Positions 32,964-44,476 of a DNA stretch of 64,000 nucleotides are shown here, one piece after another. Numbering within the stretch: position 1 is the first letter of the stretch; each line of letters begins with the position of its first letter. The stretch comes from Bacteroidia bacterium. Its GTDB lineage: Bacteria; Bacteroidota; Bacteroidia; SpSt-205. Made by a program: the position numbers and the translations under genes. Location of the stretch: the NCBI GenBank assembly GCA_026003235.1, contig BPGW01000005.1:119019-183018 (forward strand), in the 5' to 3' direction. The notes below the pieces were generated by a model. It worked only from the letters and a program-made list of their open reading frames with translations, did not search any database and had not been told where the DNA came from.

Positions 32964-34694
32964 TCAGTAAAGGTTGAACTCTATCCATCGGGCTTGGAAG
33001 ACAGCCGGCAGAGGCGTCCGCATGGCGCCAAATAACAAAGAGGAGGCGGTGCTCTGGATTTTCTTTATCCACTTCTCAAAAAAAGACTCCGGTTCGGGCA
33101 GGGAGATGACCTCGTAGTCAGCGAGTTGAGCGGCTCGGGCTGCGAGGGTCAGGGCCGTTTCAAGGCCGCCGAGGGTATCTACCAGGCCGTGGCTGAGGGC
33201 ATCTTGCCCCGACCATACCCGCCCCTGGGCAATGCTATGCACGGCGTCACGCGAGGGATATCGCCGCCCTTCCTTCACCACCTGAAGAAACTCCTCATAA
33301 ATGCCGTCAATCTCCGACTGCAAGCGAGCGGTTTCCTGCGGGGTAGCTTCGCGGTATGGGCTCAAAAAGTCAGCGTACTGCCCCCCTACGCGAACCCGAT
33401 CGGTCGTTAGGGCTAACTCCTTCTCCAGGAGGCCTTTCACCTCAAAGAGAAGCCCTATTACGCCGATAGAGCCCGTAATCGTCGTAGGTTCGGCGACGAT
33501 CTTGTCGGCAAACGCTGAAATGTAGTACCCTCCCGAAGCGGCAACGCCGCCCATAGAGACAACGACCGGCTTTTTCGTCCGCAGTTCTTTTACGGCGCGA
33601 GCGATCTTATCGGAGTCCAGCACGGCGCCGCCAGGGCTATTGACCCGCAGCACCACAGCCTTGATTTTGTCGTCTTGCAGGGCTTTTCGCAGGAGGGGAA
33701 CCAGTTTTTCGGCTTGGAGCTCGCTCTCAGGGCCGATTTCCCCTTCGGCATACAGGAGAGCCACCTGCGCCTTTTTCTTAGAAGGCTTTTCTGAGCGGCT
33801 GAGGGCTTGGACCGAAACAAACTCTGGTTTTTCTTCCCCTTCTGGGATGAAGCGGCGTACCCAGACCTGCCACGGCAGAAGCGTGTCTACGAGGCGCTTT
33901 TCGCGTGCTTGCTGCGCTGAGAAGAAAATATACCGGTCAGGCCAAGTGCGTAAACTTTCTGCGGAAAGGTCCCTTCGCCGTGCGATAGAGTCTATCCAGT
34001 TGGACCATACATCTTCCAGGAGGGCGGTGATTTGGGCGCGGTTATCAGCCGAATAGCCGGTTTCCGTGAAGTTTTCTGCGGCGGACTTATAAGCGCCGGT
34101 GCGGAAAAGGCGAGGTTTGACCCCCCATTTTTCTAGGAAGCGTCGGAAAAACACCCCTTCAGCGACAAGGCCATTCCATTCTACCGCCGCTCCTGAGCCG
34201 GGATACAAGATCACCGTGTCGGCATAGCTGGCTAAGTAGTACGTCAGTTCGGTGAAATAGTCGCCGTAGGCGTAGATGGGCTTGCCGGTTTTTTGCTTAT
34301 AGGATAGGAGCCACCGGCCGATTTGCTGGACCTGAGCTGGACGGGCCGATAGGTCGCCCAGTCGGAGGACTACGCCTGGGATGTCAGACTTTTTCTGGGC
34401 TGTTTCCAGAGCCCGGCGAATTTCCTCCAGGGTAGCCGTTTTTTCTTCGGGTGCGCCGAAAAGCCACCGCTGCCAAGAAAACGAAGGCCATTCGGAAGCC
34501 TCGTTTTCTTTTAGCTCACCTGAGAGGTTCAGGAGGAGCCAGCCGGCTTGAGGGGCAGGGAGGCCATCGCTGGAGCGGCTGGCTAAAATGCCTCCCGCTG
34601 TAGTCAGGGCTCCCACCAGCAAGAGGCCCCCTATAAACATGGCCAGCAGAAAAGCTAAGGTGAAGGCGAGGAGCGTGCGGAGGAAGCGCCACAT
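32964..34694 (-). CDS. sppA: Signal peptide peptidase SppA, 67K type
   Basis: A 576-residue membrane-anchored serine protease that degrades cleaved signal peptides. One N-terminal membrane helix (about residues 5-32) is followed by two tandem SppA/ClpP-like domains. The catalytic Lys is in RTGAYKSAAENFT (about 200) and the nucleophilic Ser in GGVAASGGYYIS (about 383), the split-domain dyad of 67K SppA; the LRVNSPGGAVLDSD loop precedes it. A TAACTTTG box 4 bases before the ATG gives it its own promoter, despite the co-directional nadE upstream. Confidence 0.9.
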   Translation of the reverse strand: MWRFLRTLLAFTLAFLLAMFIGGLLLVGALTTAGGILASRSSDGLPAPQAGWLLLNLSGELKENEASEWPSFSWQRWLFGAPEEKTATLEEIRRALETAQKKSDIPGVVLRLGDLSARPAQVQQIGRWLLSYKQKTGKPIYAYGDYFTELTYYLASYADTVILYPGSGAAVEWNGLVAEGVFFRRFLEKWGVKPRLFRTGAYKSAAENFTETGYSADNRAQITALLEDVWSNWIDSIARRRDLSAESLRTWPDRYIFFSAQQAREKRLVDTLLPWQVWVRRFIPEGEEKPEFVSVQALSRSEKPSKKKAQVALLYAEGEIGPESELQAEKLVPLLRKALQDDKIKAVVLRVNSPGGAVLDSDKIARAVKELRTKKPVVVSMGGVAASGGYYISAFADKIVAEPTTITGSIGVIGLLFEVKGLLEKELALTTDRVRVGGQYADFLSPYREATPQETARLQSEIDGIYEEFLQVVKEGRRYPSRDAVHSIAQGRVWSGQDALSHGLVDTLGGLETALTLAARAAQLADYEVISLPEPESFFEKWIKKIQSTASSLLFGAMRTPLPAVFQARWIEFNLY

Positions 34695-34698
34695 GGGA

Positions 34699-34706
34699 CA
34701 AAGTTA
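34699..34706 (-). promoter_or_regulatory. TAnnTTTG promoter box for sppA
   Basis: TAACTTTG on the minus strand, 4 bases before the ATG at 34694, inside the 28-base gap after nadE. Confidence 0.6.
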
Positions 34707-34722
34707 GCCGGTTCGGGGAAAG

Positions 34723-36564
34723 TTAGGAAAAAGGGGCGTGCAAGATGGGGAAACGGGCGGCGCTTCGGGGGTCTACATCGTGCCCATCCACATGAAAAGC
34801 TGGGGCGGACCGCTCGCGCTTCCACTGGCTTGCGTGAAAGAGGCGTAAAAAGGTGTCGGCCCAGGCGAGAGGTAGGTTTTGAGCTTCTAAGAGGGCACGA
34901 AGCTGCGAGGGGGAAGCCCCCTTGCGTACGAAAGCGATGTCCAACTCGTTCAAGACGGGGTAGGGGAAAAGGTCTTCTTCGTCGGTTTGGGGGCCGGGGC
35001 GCAGTTCGGCGGTGGGGGCAGCCAGGGCAATCTCGCGCAGGGCAGGCCATCCAAAGTGGTCGGCGGCCCAGAGGGCCCACGCTTTGAGGTCGGCTTTGGC
35101 CAAGCCACCCAGGGGGGCCAGCCCTCCCGCCGTGTCACCGTCCATGGTGCTGTAGCCTACGATAAGTTCGCTGCGGTTGCTGGTGGTAAGCAAAAGCGCT
35201 CCCAGGAGATTGGCCACCATCCAAAGGGCCGGAACTCGGGCCCGTGCTTGGAGGTTTTGCCGGGCAATATCGTGCTTTTCCCACGAGAGAGGCTCCCCTA
35301 ACCACGCCATCACAAGCGCTTCATAAGCGTCTACGATAGGCTGCACGTCCCACGCATGAAAGGCTAAGCCCACCTCCTGGGCCAGCCGCTGAGCCCGCAG
35401 GAAAGTGGCTTGGCTACTCTGGGCGGTGGCCTGGTAAAAAGTGTACACCCTTGGCTCAAAGCCTTCAGGCAGGTAAGAGAGGCGCTCGCGGTAGAGCTGG
35501 GGAGGTAGGCGTTCCTGGGCCCACTTCAGCGCCAAGTGGGCCAGAAGGGCGCACGCCGCTGAGTCAAGCCCCCCAGACAGCGAGACCACAAAGCCCCGGC
35601 TGCGTGACTTCCAAAGGTAGTCCCACAGGCCCATCGCAAGGGCTTCGGTGAGTTCTTGCCATACAGAAAAGGGTTGTCCAGCTACCCCACCCGGCAAACG
35701 GCCCCCGCTTGGCTTGGAAGGGTCTGACGCTTGCAGAGGAATAGGCCGTGCTGGGAACGGCGCATGATTCCTTTGGCCGCTGCGCAGGAGATCGTCTTCT
35801 GAAAGGGCCACGCCCACCCACTCTCCGTCGCCATACCCAAACGAGGGAGCCGAAGCCAGAATCTCCCCTTCGTACGCAATCACCGCTTCGCCGCCGTACA
35901 AGAGCTTGCCGGCTTCGTTGCCCAAGAGGTTGGCGTAGGCGTAAACGCAGTGGTAGCGGTAGCTGCTCTCGGCAATGAGACGAAGACGACGAAGGGTCTT
36001 GCCCATTTCGTAAGGAGAAGCGTTCAGGCTTAGAGCAATATGGGCGAATGTTTTCTCAAGTGGGCGCCCAGGCTGCCAAGCATCCTCGCAGACTTCTATC
36101 GTTACATACAGAGGTCCCCATTGAAAGACAAGTTCATGTCCTGCGGGCACACCGGTTCGGGGTTCCACGAAGGGTTCGGCAGGGGCGGGCCGAAACCACC
36201 GAGGCTCGTAAAAGACGCCTTCGTGGGGTAGGGTGCGCTTGAGCTCAAAGCCCCACACTCGGCCCTCTCCGATTAGGGCGGCGGCGTTGTAGAGGGCATT
36301 CCCCACCGCTAAGGGAAGGCCTACCGCCGCATACAGGCCTTCCGTATAAGGAAGGAGCGCCTGTAGACTTTCCCAAGCTTTTTCCGCTACCCAGGGATGC
36401 CAGAAAAAGTCTCCACACTCGTACCCCGACAGGCACAGCTCGGGAAAGACGATGAAGTCTACACCGGCTTCACGAGCTTTTTTTAGATAGGCGACAAGCC
36501 GGGCGTGGTTGCCTTCAAAGTCCAAGGGTGTGGTGCGTAGGGAGGCGGCGGCTATCCGGATCAT
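34723..36564 (-). CDS. nadE: Glutamine-dependent NAD+ synthetase
   Basis: A 613-residue two-domain enzyme that makes NAD+ from nicotinic acid adenine dinucleotide. The N-terminal nitrilase-type glutaminase has the Glu in FPELCLSGYECGD, the Lys in FELKRTLPHEGVFYE and the Cys in VTIEVCEDAWQP. The C-terminal synthetase has the ATP-pyrophosphatase loop SLSGGLDSAACALLA (about residue 285) and TTSNRSELIVGYSTMDGD. All three catalytic residues of the amidase are present. It starts 27 bases after the S9 peptidase stop. Confidence 0.92.
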   Translation of the reverse strand: MIRIAAASLRTTPLDFEGNHARLVAYLKKAREAGVDFIVFPELCLSGYECGDFFWHPWVAEKAWESLQALLPYTEGLYAAVGLPLAVGNALYNAAALIGEGRVWGFELKRTLPHEGVFYEPRWFRPAPAEPFVEPRTGVPAGHELVFQWGPLYVTIEVCEDAWQPGRPLEKTFAHIALSLNASPYEMGKTLRRLRLIAESSYRYHCVYAYANLLGNEAGKLLYGGEAVIAYEGEILASAPSFGYGDGEWVGVALSEDDLLRSGQRNHAPFPARPIPLQASDPSKPSGGRLPGGVAGQPFSVWQELTEALAMGLWDYLWKSRSRGFVVSLSGGLDSAACALLAHLALKWAQERLPPQLYRERLSYLPEGFEPRVYTFYQATAQSSQATFLRAQRLAQEVGLAFHAWDVQPIVDAYEALVMAWLGEPLSWEKHDIARQNLQARARVPALWMVANLLGALLLTTSNRSELIVGYSTMDGDTAGGLAPLGGLAKADLKAWALWAADHFGWPALREIALAAPTAELRPGPQTDEEDLFPYPVLNELDIAFVRKGASPSQLRALLEAQNLPLAWADTFLRLFHASQWKRERSAPAFHVDGHDVDPRSAARFPILHAPFS

Positions 36565-36591
36565 CCCTGGAGCTAAACAAAAGCAGCCTCG

Positions 36592-39247
<2,656 letters not shown>

Positions 39248-39252
39248 CTCGC

Positions 39253-39260
39253 CAAAGGTA
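39253..39260 (-). promoter_or_regulatory. TAnnTTTG promoter box for the S9 peptidase
   Basis: TACCTTTG on the minus strand, preceded by TTTTGAC, 5 bases before the ATG at 39247. Confidence 0.6.
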
Positions 39261-39261
39261 G

Positions 39262-40669
39262 TCAAAAGTTACCAGGGGCAGTTCGGGGGAGTCGCAGCAG
39301 TGGGTAGTTCCAGCCACCTATCACGCCAAGCCCTGCTACCGAGAGGCTCACCCGCCAAAACCAAGCCTCTTCGGGGATGTCCAGCAGAGAAGGTAGAAGG
39401 GCCACGACTACCCCAGGCAGAAGCGGTGCCACCGGAAAGGCTCCCGGTAGGTGCTTGCGTCCCATCAGCACCGATAGCGCTACCATCGCCCCATAAGCCG
39501 CAAGCGTCGTCCACGCCGAGGCCTGGTAGCCATACCGAGGTATGCCATAAAGGTTGCCCACCCACGTGATGACGCTGCCTACAGCCGTGATGAAGATCCC
39601 CGTTGTGGGCCTTTCAGTCAGCTTGTACCAGATGGAGGTCTGGACCAGCGAACCCATTAGGAGGTTGGCCCAGAGGAGGATCGGCACCACAGAGAGGGCA
39701 GCGTGGTAGGCTGGTGGGAAGAGAGGCGCAGGCAGAAGGCCCCCCCCACGTGGTGGTCACGAGGGGCTTAGCCCAAAGGGAAAGCAAGAAAACGCCAGCC
39801 AGCCCTACTGTATGGAAAAGTATCCAGCTTCGCCGGTAAAAGGAAGTCTGGTGGGCATACAGGCCCAGAAAGAGGGGTTCACCTGCTTGGCGGTAGGCCT
39901 GCACGAAGAGCGCCAGGGCCATGGCTATTTTGTAGGCAGCGCTATAAAGGGCGGTTTGCTCAAGGCTGTAACGGGCCAAAAGCACCCGATCCAGCACATC
40001 GTTGGTGGCGCCGAGGAGGCCTATGGCCGTCAGCGTCAGGCCGTAGCTGAGCAGAAGGCGGGCGGGGGGGGCTTCGTCTTGGCGGGGGCAGGGAGGAGCC
40101 CACGCCAGAGCCCAGCCCAGCCGCAAGAGGGAAGTCGCCAGGTTGACCCCCAGAATGAAAGGGAGCCCCCAGCCTTGTACCCCTACGCCCCACAGGTTGG
40201 CCAGCAGAAACAGCGCTACATGCGTGAGCTGGATGATCGCAAAGCGAAGGGGTCGGCCGATAGCGCGCTGATAAGCCAGGGCAAAGCTGCCCCAGGCATC
40301 TACTGTCCATATTGCCAGCGTCAGCCAAAGGAGGTAGGGGGCTTCGCCGTAGCCTAAGAAGGGGGCTATCCATGGCACACTCAGCCCAAGCAGAAGCGCC
40401 AGGATCCCGCCTACAGAGCCTGTTAGCTTGAGCGCTTGCCAGAAAGAGCTGTCTTGCCCTTTTCCGAAGCGAAAGTAAGCTGTCTCCATGCCGGCACCGG
40501 CCACGATCAGCCCAAATACCATCCACGAGTACAGCTCGGACATCCGTCCGAAGTCTTCTACGCTCAGCCGGTGGGCATACAGCGGTGTAAGCGCCCAGTT
40601 CAGGAGGCGGGCTGTGGCGGTCGTGAGTCCGTACACCGCGCCGTGGGCGGTGAGCCGGCGGAGGGACAC
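39262..40669 (-). CDS. Polysaccharide flippase (Wzx/MATE-like), frameshifted at a G8 tract
   Basis: A polytopic membrane protein of about 468 residues once the frames are joined. The first 320 residues have about nine or ten hydrophobic helices and the opening [22 protein letters not shown]. The second frame continues with [25 protein letters not shown] and three or four more helices. The join is at an eight-base G run in the coding strand (39740-39747); seven G restores the frame. It probably flips lipid-linked oligosaccharides, consistent with the other envelope genes here. The start is GTG at 40669, 3 bases after a TACCTTCG box. Confidence 0.8.
39740..39747 (-). repeat. G8 homopolymer (C8 on plus strand) in flippase gene
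   Basis: Eight consecutive G in the coding strand at the point where the flippase frame is lost. Seven G would keep it open. It could be a slippage-prone contingency tract or a homopolymer sequencing error. Confidence 0.8.
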
Positions 40670-40672
40670 CCC

Positions 40673-40680
40673 CGAAGGTA
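40673..40680 (-). promoter_or_regulatory. TAnnTTCG variant promoter box for the flippase
   Basis: TACCTTCG on the minus strand, 3 bases before the GTG at 40669. Confidence 0.4.
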
Positions 40681-40693
40681 CTTAAAACCGCAA

Positions 40694-40711
40694 GGCCCCC
40701 TTGCGGGGGCC
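40694..40711 (-). terminator. Intrinsic terminator of the small barrel-like gene
   Basis: A perfect 7-bp GC stem (GGCCCCC / GGGGGCC) with a 4-base loop. On the minus strand it is followed by TTGCGGTTTT. It lies 37 bases past the stop of the 40748-41221 gene and before the flippase promoter. Confidence 0.6.
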
Positions 40712-40747
40712 AACCCAGAACCCACAAAAAAAGACCTTCCCCCTATC

Positions 40748-41221
40748 TCAGAAGCGGAGACGGAGACCGCCTCCCACATCTACCAGCGCACGGGGAGACG
40801 AAATGGGGGTATACAGCATCGCCTGGGCGAAGGCTTCTACGGGGCCCAGGGGCAGCAAAAGACCCCCACCAACGTGCCCCAGAATGTCTACTGCGGTTTC
40901 TTGGCCTGTCTGGCGCAGGCGGAGGCCCCCTTCTATGTATGGGGCGAGGCTGCTGCCGCGGCCGCAGGCTCCGCTTCCACACACGGCGGTGTTGAGGTAC
41001 TGTTGGAAAGCCACCCCTGCCGTGAAGCCGCGCCCTTGGTCCAGCCCCGCCGTGACGGCGAGGTTGAGGTAGGGGTTGCCGCCCGCCGCAAAGCGCGCGC
41101 TCACAGCCCGCACCCCGTCTTTGCTGACCAGAAAGCCAACCGCTTTTTCACCTGCCGGCTGGGCGAACCCTACCAGGCTCAAGCCCAGCACCAGTCCCGT
41201 GATTTTTAGCTCGTGACGCAT
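40748..41221 (-). CDS. Small secreted beta-barrel-like protein (unknown)
   Basis: A 157-residue protein with a signal peptide (MRHELKITGLVLGLSLVGFA, cleavage near residue 20). The rest has alternating hydrophobic strands with glycine turns (for example PYLNLAVTAGLDQGRGFTAGV) and ends in the strand GGGLRLRF. A terminal phenylalanine is typical of outer-membrane barrels assembled by the Bam complex. Eight strands or fewer would fit the length. The family is not recognised. It has a good intrinsic terminator downstream and so is a single-gene transcript. Confidence 0.55.
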   Translation of the reverse strand: MRHELKITGLVLGLSLVGFAQPAGEKAVGFLVSKDGVRAVSARFAAGGNPYLNLAVTAGLDQGRGFTAGVAFQQYLNTAVCGSGACGRGSSLAPYIEGGLRLRQTGQETAVDILGHVGGGLLLPLGPVEAFAQAMLYTPISSPRALVDVGGGLRLRF

Positions 41222-41294
41222 ACGCTACATATACGACCCAAGGGGGGAGAGAGGTTGCAAGAGGGGGCTTGCGAGAGCTAATTTTTTTTTTTTC

Positions 41295-41302
41295 TAACTT
41301 TG
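41295..41302 (+). promoter_or_regulatory. TAnnTTTG promoter box preceded by T12 tract
   Basis: TAACTTTG, 4 bases before the ATG at 41307. A run of twelve T (41282-41293) lies immediately upstream and may act as an UP-like or bending element. Confidence 0.6.
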
Positions 41303-41306
41303 CCGC

Positions 41307-41570
41307 ATGACTCACCCAAAAGTACAGGCTGCTGTATTCTCTCTGCTGGGCACCCTGAGCGCTTATGCGCAAGTAGAACAGACGAAACCTGCTGTCATGG
41401 AAGCCAGGCTGCTTCAGCAGGCACCCCGTCCAGTTGTGGAGGATAGCGTGGCTGTCCTCCGCCAGGTTAAGGTGCCACGGGAAGCACCCGCTGCCCCGGC
41501 TATGGAGCCTCGTCCTGCGGCCCCGGCTACCTTACCTTCCCAAACCCCTCAAAACCCTCGTCGCCTATGA
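41307..41570 (+). CDS. Small secreted Pro/Ala-rich protein (unknown)
   Basis: An 87-residue protein with a signal peptide (cleavage near SAYAQ-V, about residue 22). The mature part is about 65 residues rich in Pro, Ala, Val and Arg, with no cysteine and no recognisable domain. It ends PSQTPQNPRRL. The stop overlaps the next start by 4 bases (ATGA), so the two are translated together. A linker, a chaperone or a secreted accessory to the downstream T9SS cargo are all possible. Confidence 0.55.
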   Translation: MTHPKVQAAVFSLLGTLSAYAQVEQTKPAVMEARLLQQAPRPVVEDSVAVLRQVKVPREAPAAPAMEPRPAAPATLPSQTPQNPRRL

Positions 41571-43054
41571 GCCGCCTCCTTCCTTGGCTGGCAGGCTTGC
41601 TTGTAGTAATAGCCGGTAGCCCTCTTCTGGCTCAGCCTCCCAATGATAACTGCGCTAATGCCCTCCCCATTAGCATCGGGGGCTGCCTAAATAACCAGAC
41701 CACCCAGGGCGCTACTCTGCAGGCTGGTGAAAATACCGGCTGCGCTACCGGGGTAGGCTCGTCGGTCTGGTATTACTTCCAGGCAGGACTAAGCGACAGC
41801 GTGCTCCGGCTCACGATCGATGTTACGGCTGTAAATCGGTGTGCTGGCTCGGCCGTGGTCTATGGCCCCTACAACGCAGCACCGACTTGCCTCCCTACCA
41901 ATGCTCAGCAGGTCAACTGCGACAATGTTATTTACGGACTCAACTATGGTGGTAGCGGCTCCAATAGCGCCTACTACGTAGATGTGCCGGTGGTGCCGGG
42001 AAGGTACTACATGGTGCAGGTGCTGGGGGCTACTGGCGGACCTTGCAATGGGGCGTACATTAACTTTAACATTTGCCTGGACAGGGCCTGTAACCACTGC
42101 GGCAACTTGTGTGTTACTAACGTGTGTAACTATCCTTCCAATACAGCTCCCTCTGTAAGCTGGGTGACGAGCAATTGTACCCCTGTCACCCTCAACCCTC
42201 CAGCCGACTCGTACTCGGATGTTCAGCAGTGTTTCAGTTTCACCGCGGTGAACACAACGATGAACCTGACGGGTGTGGTCAGCTCAACCTGCGGCAATGC
42301 TCAGTTTTACTCCCTCTACTGGACGCTGTACAGCAATACCTGCGGCTACATTACGGGCCCCGTCAATTACTTTGGTGCAGGAGGGACGCAAATTACAGGG
42401 CTTACTCCTGGACAGACGTACCGGATATGCATGCGGTACGAAATCAGCCTCAGTTCTCCCGGCAATAACCCCTGCAGCATAAGCCAGTTTTATCTGGCGA
42501 CCTATGCGGCTCCGCTTGCGGTGGTGCTGGCTGACTATCGGGTACAGTGCCGGGGCGATGCCGTGGAGGTGCAGTGGGCTACAGCCCTGGAAGAGGAGGT
42601 GGCGTACTTCTCCTTAGAGCGGCGACTTCCCGGTGGTGATACCTATGAGTCGGTGGCGAAAATTTTACCCCAGGGAGGCCGAGGGCTGAAAACCTACGCC
42701 TGGACCGATGAAATGGGGGTTTTGCGAGGTACCCGTTATCGCCTCGTGGAGGTTACCCTTCAGGGGCAGGAGGTGGTTCTGGCGGAAGAGGAAGTGGGCC
42801 TGTGCGGCCAGGAGTCGGTGCGCTGGCTGGTGCAGGAGGGGGGCCTGACGGCGGCGCTTTTCAGCGATAAAAGCGGAGCGTGGGAGGTGTCGTTGTATGA
42901 CCTGCAGGGGCAGGAAATACTCTCCAAACGGACCTATATAGGGGCTGGGGGTTCCTATGTGCCCCTGGCCGAAGGGCTCAAGCCAGGCTTATACCTGGGC
43001 CGCGTGCAGGGTCCTACAGGGCGGGTGCATTGGGGCCGGGTGCTCGTCCCGTAG
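41567..43054 (+). CDS. Secreted Cys-rich protein with T9SS-type C-terminal domain
   Basis: A 495-residue protein. A signal peptide ends near SPLLAQ (about residue 23). The N-terminal domain (about 24-165) has six or more cysteines and reads PPNDNCANALPIS, a common opening of Bacteroidota secreted proteins. A second Cys-rich beta domain (about 175-310) follows, then VVLADYRVQCRGDAVEVQWATALEEE (about 317-340), which begins the fibronectin-like segment before a sorting domain. The last 80 residues, including WEVSLYDLQGQEIL and LKPGLYLGRVQG, are a type A-like T9SS C-terminal domain. It should be exported to the cell surface or medium. Its function is unknown. Confidence 0.72.
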   Translation: MSRLLPWLAGLLVVIAGSPLLAQPPNDNCANALPISIGGCLNNQTTQGATLQAGENTGCATGVGSSVWYYFQAGLSDSVLRLTIDVTAVNRCAGSAVVYGPYNAAPTCLPTNAQQVNCDNVIYGLNYGGSGSNSAYYVDVPVVPGRYYMVQVLGATGGPCNGAYINFNICLDRACNHCGNLCVTNVCNYPSNTAPSVSWVTSNCTPVTLNPPADSYSDVQQCFSFTAVNTTMNLTGVVSSTCGNAQFYSLYWTLYSNTCGYITGPVNYFGAGGTQITGLTPGQTYRICMRYEISLSSPGNNPCSISQFYLATYAAPLAVVLADYRVQCRGDAVEVQWATALEEEVAYFSLERRLPGGDTYESVAKILPQGGRGLKTYAWTDEMGVLRGTRYRLVEVTLQGQEVVLAEEEVGLCGQESVRWLVQEGGLTAALFSDKSGAWEVSLYDLQGQEILSKRTYIGAGGSYVPLAEGLKPGLYLGRVQGPTGRVHWGRVLVP

Positions 43055-43055
43055 G

Positions 43056-44414
43056 TCAAGAGGTGAGGGTGGCCACCACCTGCTCGCGCGTCAGCCCCCC
43101 CAGGCTGCCAGAGGAAAGCAGCGCTATAACCCCCTTCCGGGTGCGGCGCATCGCTTGCCCAAGCGCTTCCCGAAGGGCCTCGGGATGGGTGAACCACCGG
43201 AGGCCTTTCCCCAAGGCCACCTGTAAGGCTTCCAGGTTCCCGCCTTTTTGCTCCAGGATGGCTGGCTGGACGAAAAGCCACTTATGGTGGGCCTGTCGCA
43301 GCGCGTGACGATACTGCGCAGCGAAACTCGGTAGCAGACTGCTGTAAGTGTGGAGTTCCAGCACCGCTATGAGGGGCAGTTTGGGGAAAGCCTCCCGCAA
43401 GGCGGCTAAGGTGGCTTCCACTTTGCTGGGGGCGTGCGCAAAGTCCCGAATCACCACAAGGTCGGCCTCCTCGTACCACACTTCCTGGCGCAGGGGGGGA
43501 AGGCTCAAGTTGGCGGCCACTTCGGCGAAAGCCGAGGAGTCTATGAGCATCTCTTCCAGCACGCGCCACACCGCCGAGAGGTTGAGGAGGTTGTGTCGGC
43601 CCCAGAAGCGGAGGGGAACCGTGCGCCGCCCTATCTTGACAAACCATGTCCGGCCTTTGTGGAAGGAGGGCAGGGGTTCGTAAGGGTAGAGATAATGCCA
43701 GCCTGGCCGGAGGGTCTTTTCCACGAGGGCCTTCACCAGGGGGTCTGTGGCGTTGTAGAAGCAGGCTCCCCCCTTGGGAAGGGTGTGTAGAAGATGCAGG
43801 AAGGCTTCCTGGTAGCTTTCTGGCGTGGGGTACACATTGGCGTGGTCCCACGCCAGGCCAGTGAGGATCAGCCAGTGGGGCCGGTATACGGCCGCCTTGG
43901 GCTGGGGGTTCCAGACTGAGGCCGGGTATTCGTCCCCCTCCAAGATGAAAGTAGGCGCCGCAGTTAGCCGAAAAGAAGTCTCCAACCCCGGAGGTACAGC
44001 CCCGATTAGCCAGTCCGCTTCAAAGCCCAGCTGATGAAAAGCCTGCACGAGGAAGGCGGTGGTGGTGGTTTTGCCGTGGCTACCGGCCACGACGATGCGG
44101 TGTTTGTGGGCGCTTTCTTTGGCGACGAGGGTAGGCATGTCCCATAGGGGCAGGTTTAGGCGCTGCGCAGCAAGGAGCTCCGGGTTGTCGGAGCGCGCAT
44201 GCATGCCCACCACCACCAGGTCAAGGTCTGGCCGGATTTTTTCTGGGAACCAGCCTTCTTCCGGGGGCAGGAGGCCTGCCGCAGCCAACCGACTGCGGGC
44301 CGGTTCTTCAATACGGTCGTCTGAGCCCGTCACCTGGTAGCCTTGCCCTTGGAGATGAAGGGCCAGCGCATGCATAACGCTACCCCCAATGCCTATGATG
44401 TGGGCTTTGCGCAC
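43056..44414 (-). CDS. mpl: UDP-N-acetylmuramate:L-alanyl-gamma-D-glutamyl-meso-diaminopimelate ligase
   Basis: A 452-residue Mur-ligase family enzyme that re-attaches recycled murein tripeptide to UDP-MurNAc. The N-terminal Rossmann loop is HIIGIGGSVMHALALHL, the ATP loop GSHGKTTTTAFLV lies at about residue 108, and EGDEYPASVW plus ILTGLAWDHANVYPT are the Mpl version of the substrate region rather than MurC's. I use the GTG at 44414 because the upstream TTG at 44423 overlaps the TACCTTTG box. It converges on the T9SS cargo gene with one base between stops. Confidence 0.85.
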   Translation of the reverse strand: MRKAHIIGIGGSVMHALALHLQGQGYQVTGSDDRIEEPARSRLAAAGLLPPEEGWFPEKIRPDLDLVVVGMHARSDNPELLAAQRLNLPLWDMPTLVAKESAHKHRIVVAGSHGKTTTTAFLVQAFHQLGFEADWLIGAVPPGLETSFRLTAAPTFILEGDEYPASVWNPQPKAAVYRPHWLILTGLAWDHANVYPTPESYQEAFLHLLHTLPKGGACFYNATDPLVKALVEKTLRPGWHYLYPYEPLPSFHKGRTWFVKIGRRTVPLRFWGRHNLLNLSAVWRVLEEMLIDSSAFAEVAANLSLPPLRQEVWYEEADLVVIRDFAHAPSKVEATLAALREAFPKLPLIAVLELHTYSSLLPSFAAQYRHALRQAHHKWLFVQPAILEQKGGNLEALQVALGKGLRWFTHPEALREALGQAMRRTRKGVIALLSSGSLGGLTREQVVATLTS

Positions 44415-44420
44415 TTCCCA

Positions 44421-44428
44421 CAAAGGTA
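44421..44428 (-). promoter_or_regulatory. TAnnTTTG promoter box for mpl
   Basis: TACCTTTG on the minus strand. It places the start at the GTG at 44414 (gap 6) rather than the TTG at 44423. Confidence 0.55.
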
Positions 44429-44465
44429 AAAGCGGGTTTGGGTTGGAAGGTCAGCCGGAGAGGCG

Positions 44466-44473
44466 TATCTTTG
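44466..44473 (+). promoter_or_regulatory. TAnnTTTG promoter box for the gamma-carbonic anhydrase
   Basis: TATCTTTG, 3 bases before the ATG at 44477. It is divergent from mpl, with 62 bases between start codons. Confidence 0.6.
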
Positions 44474-44476
44474 GGC

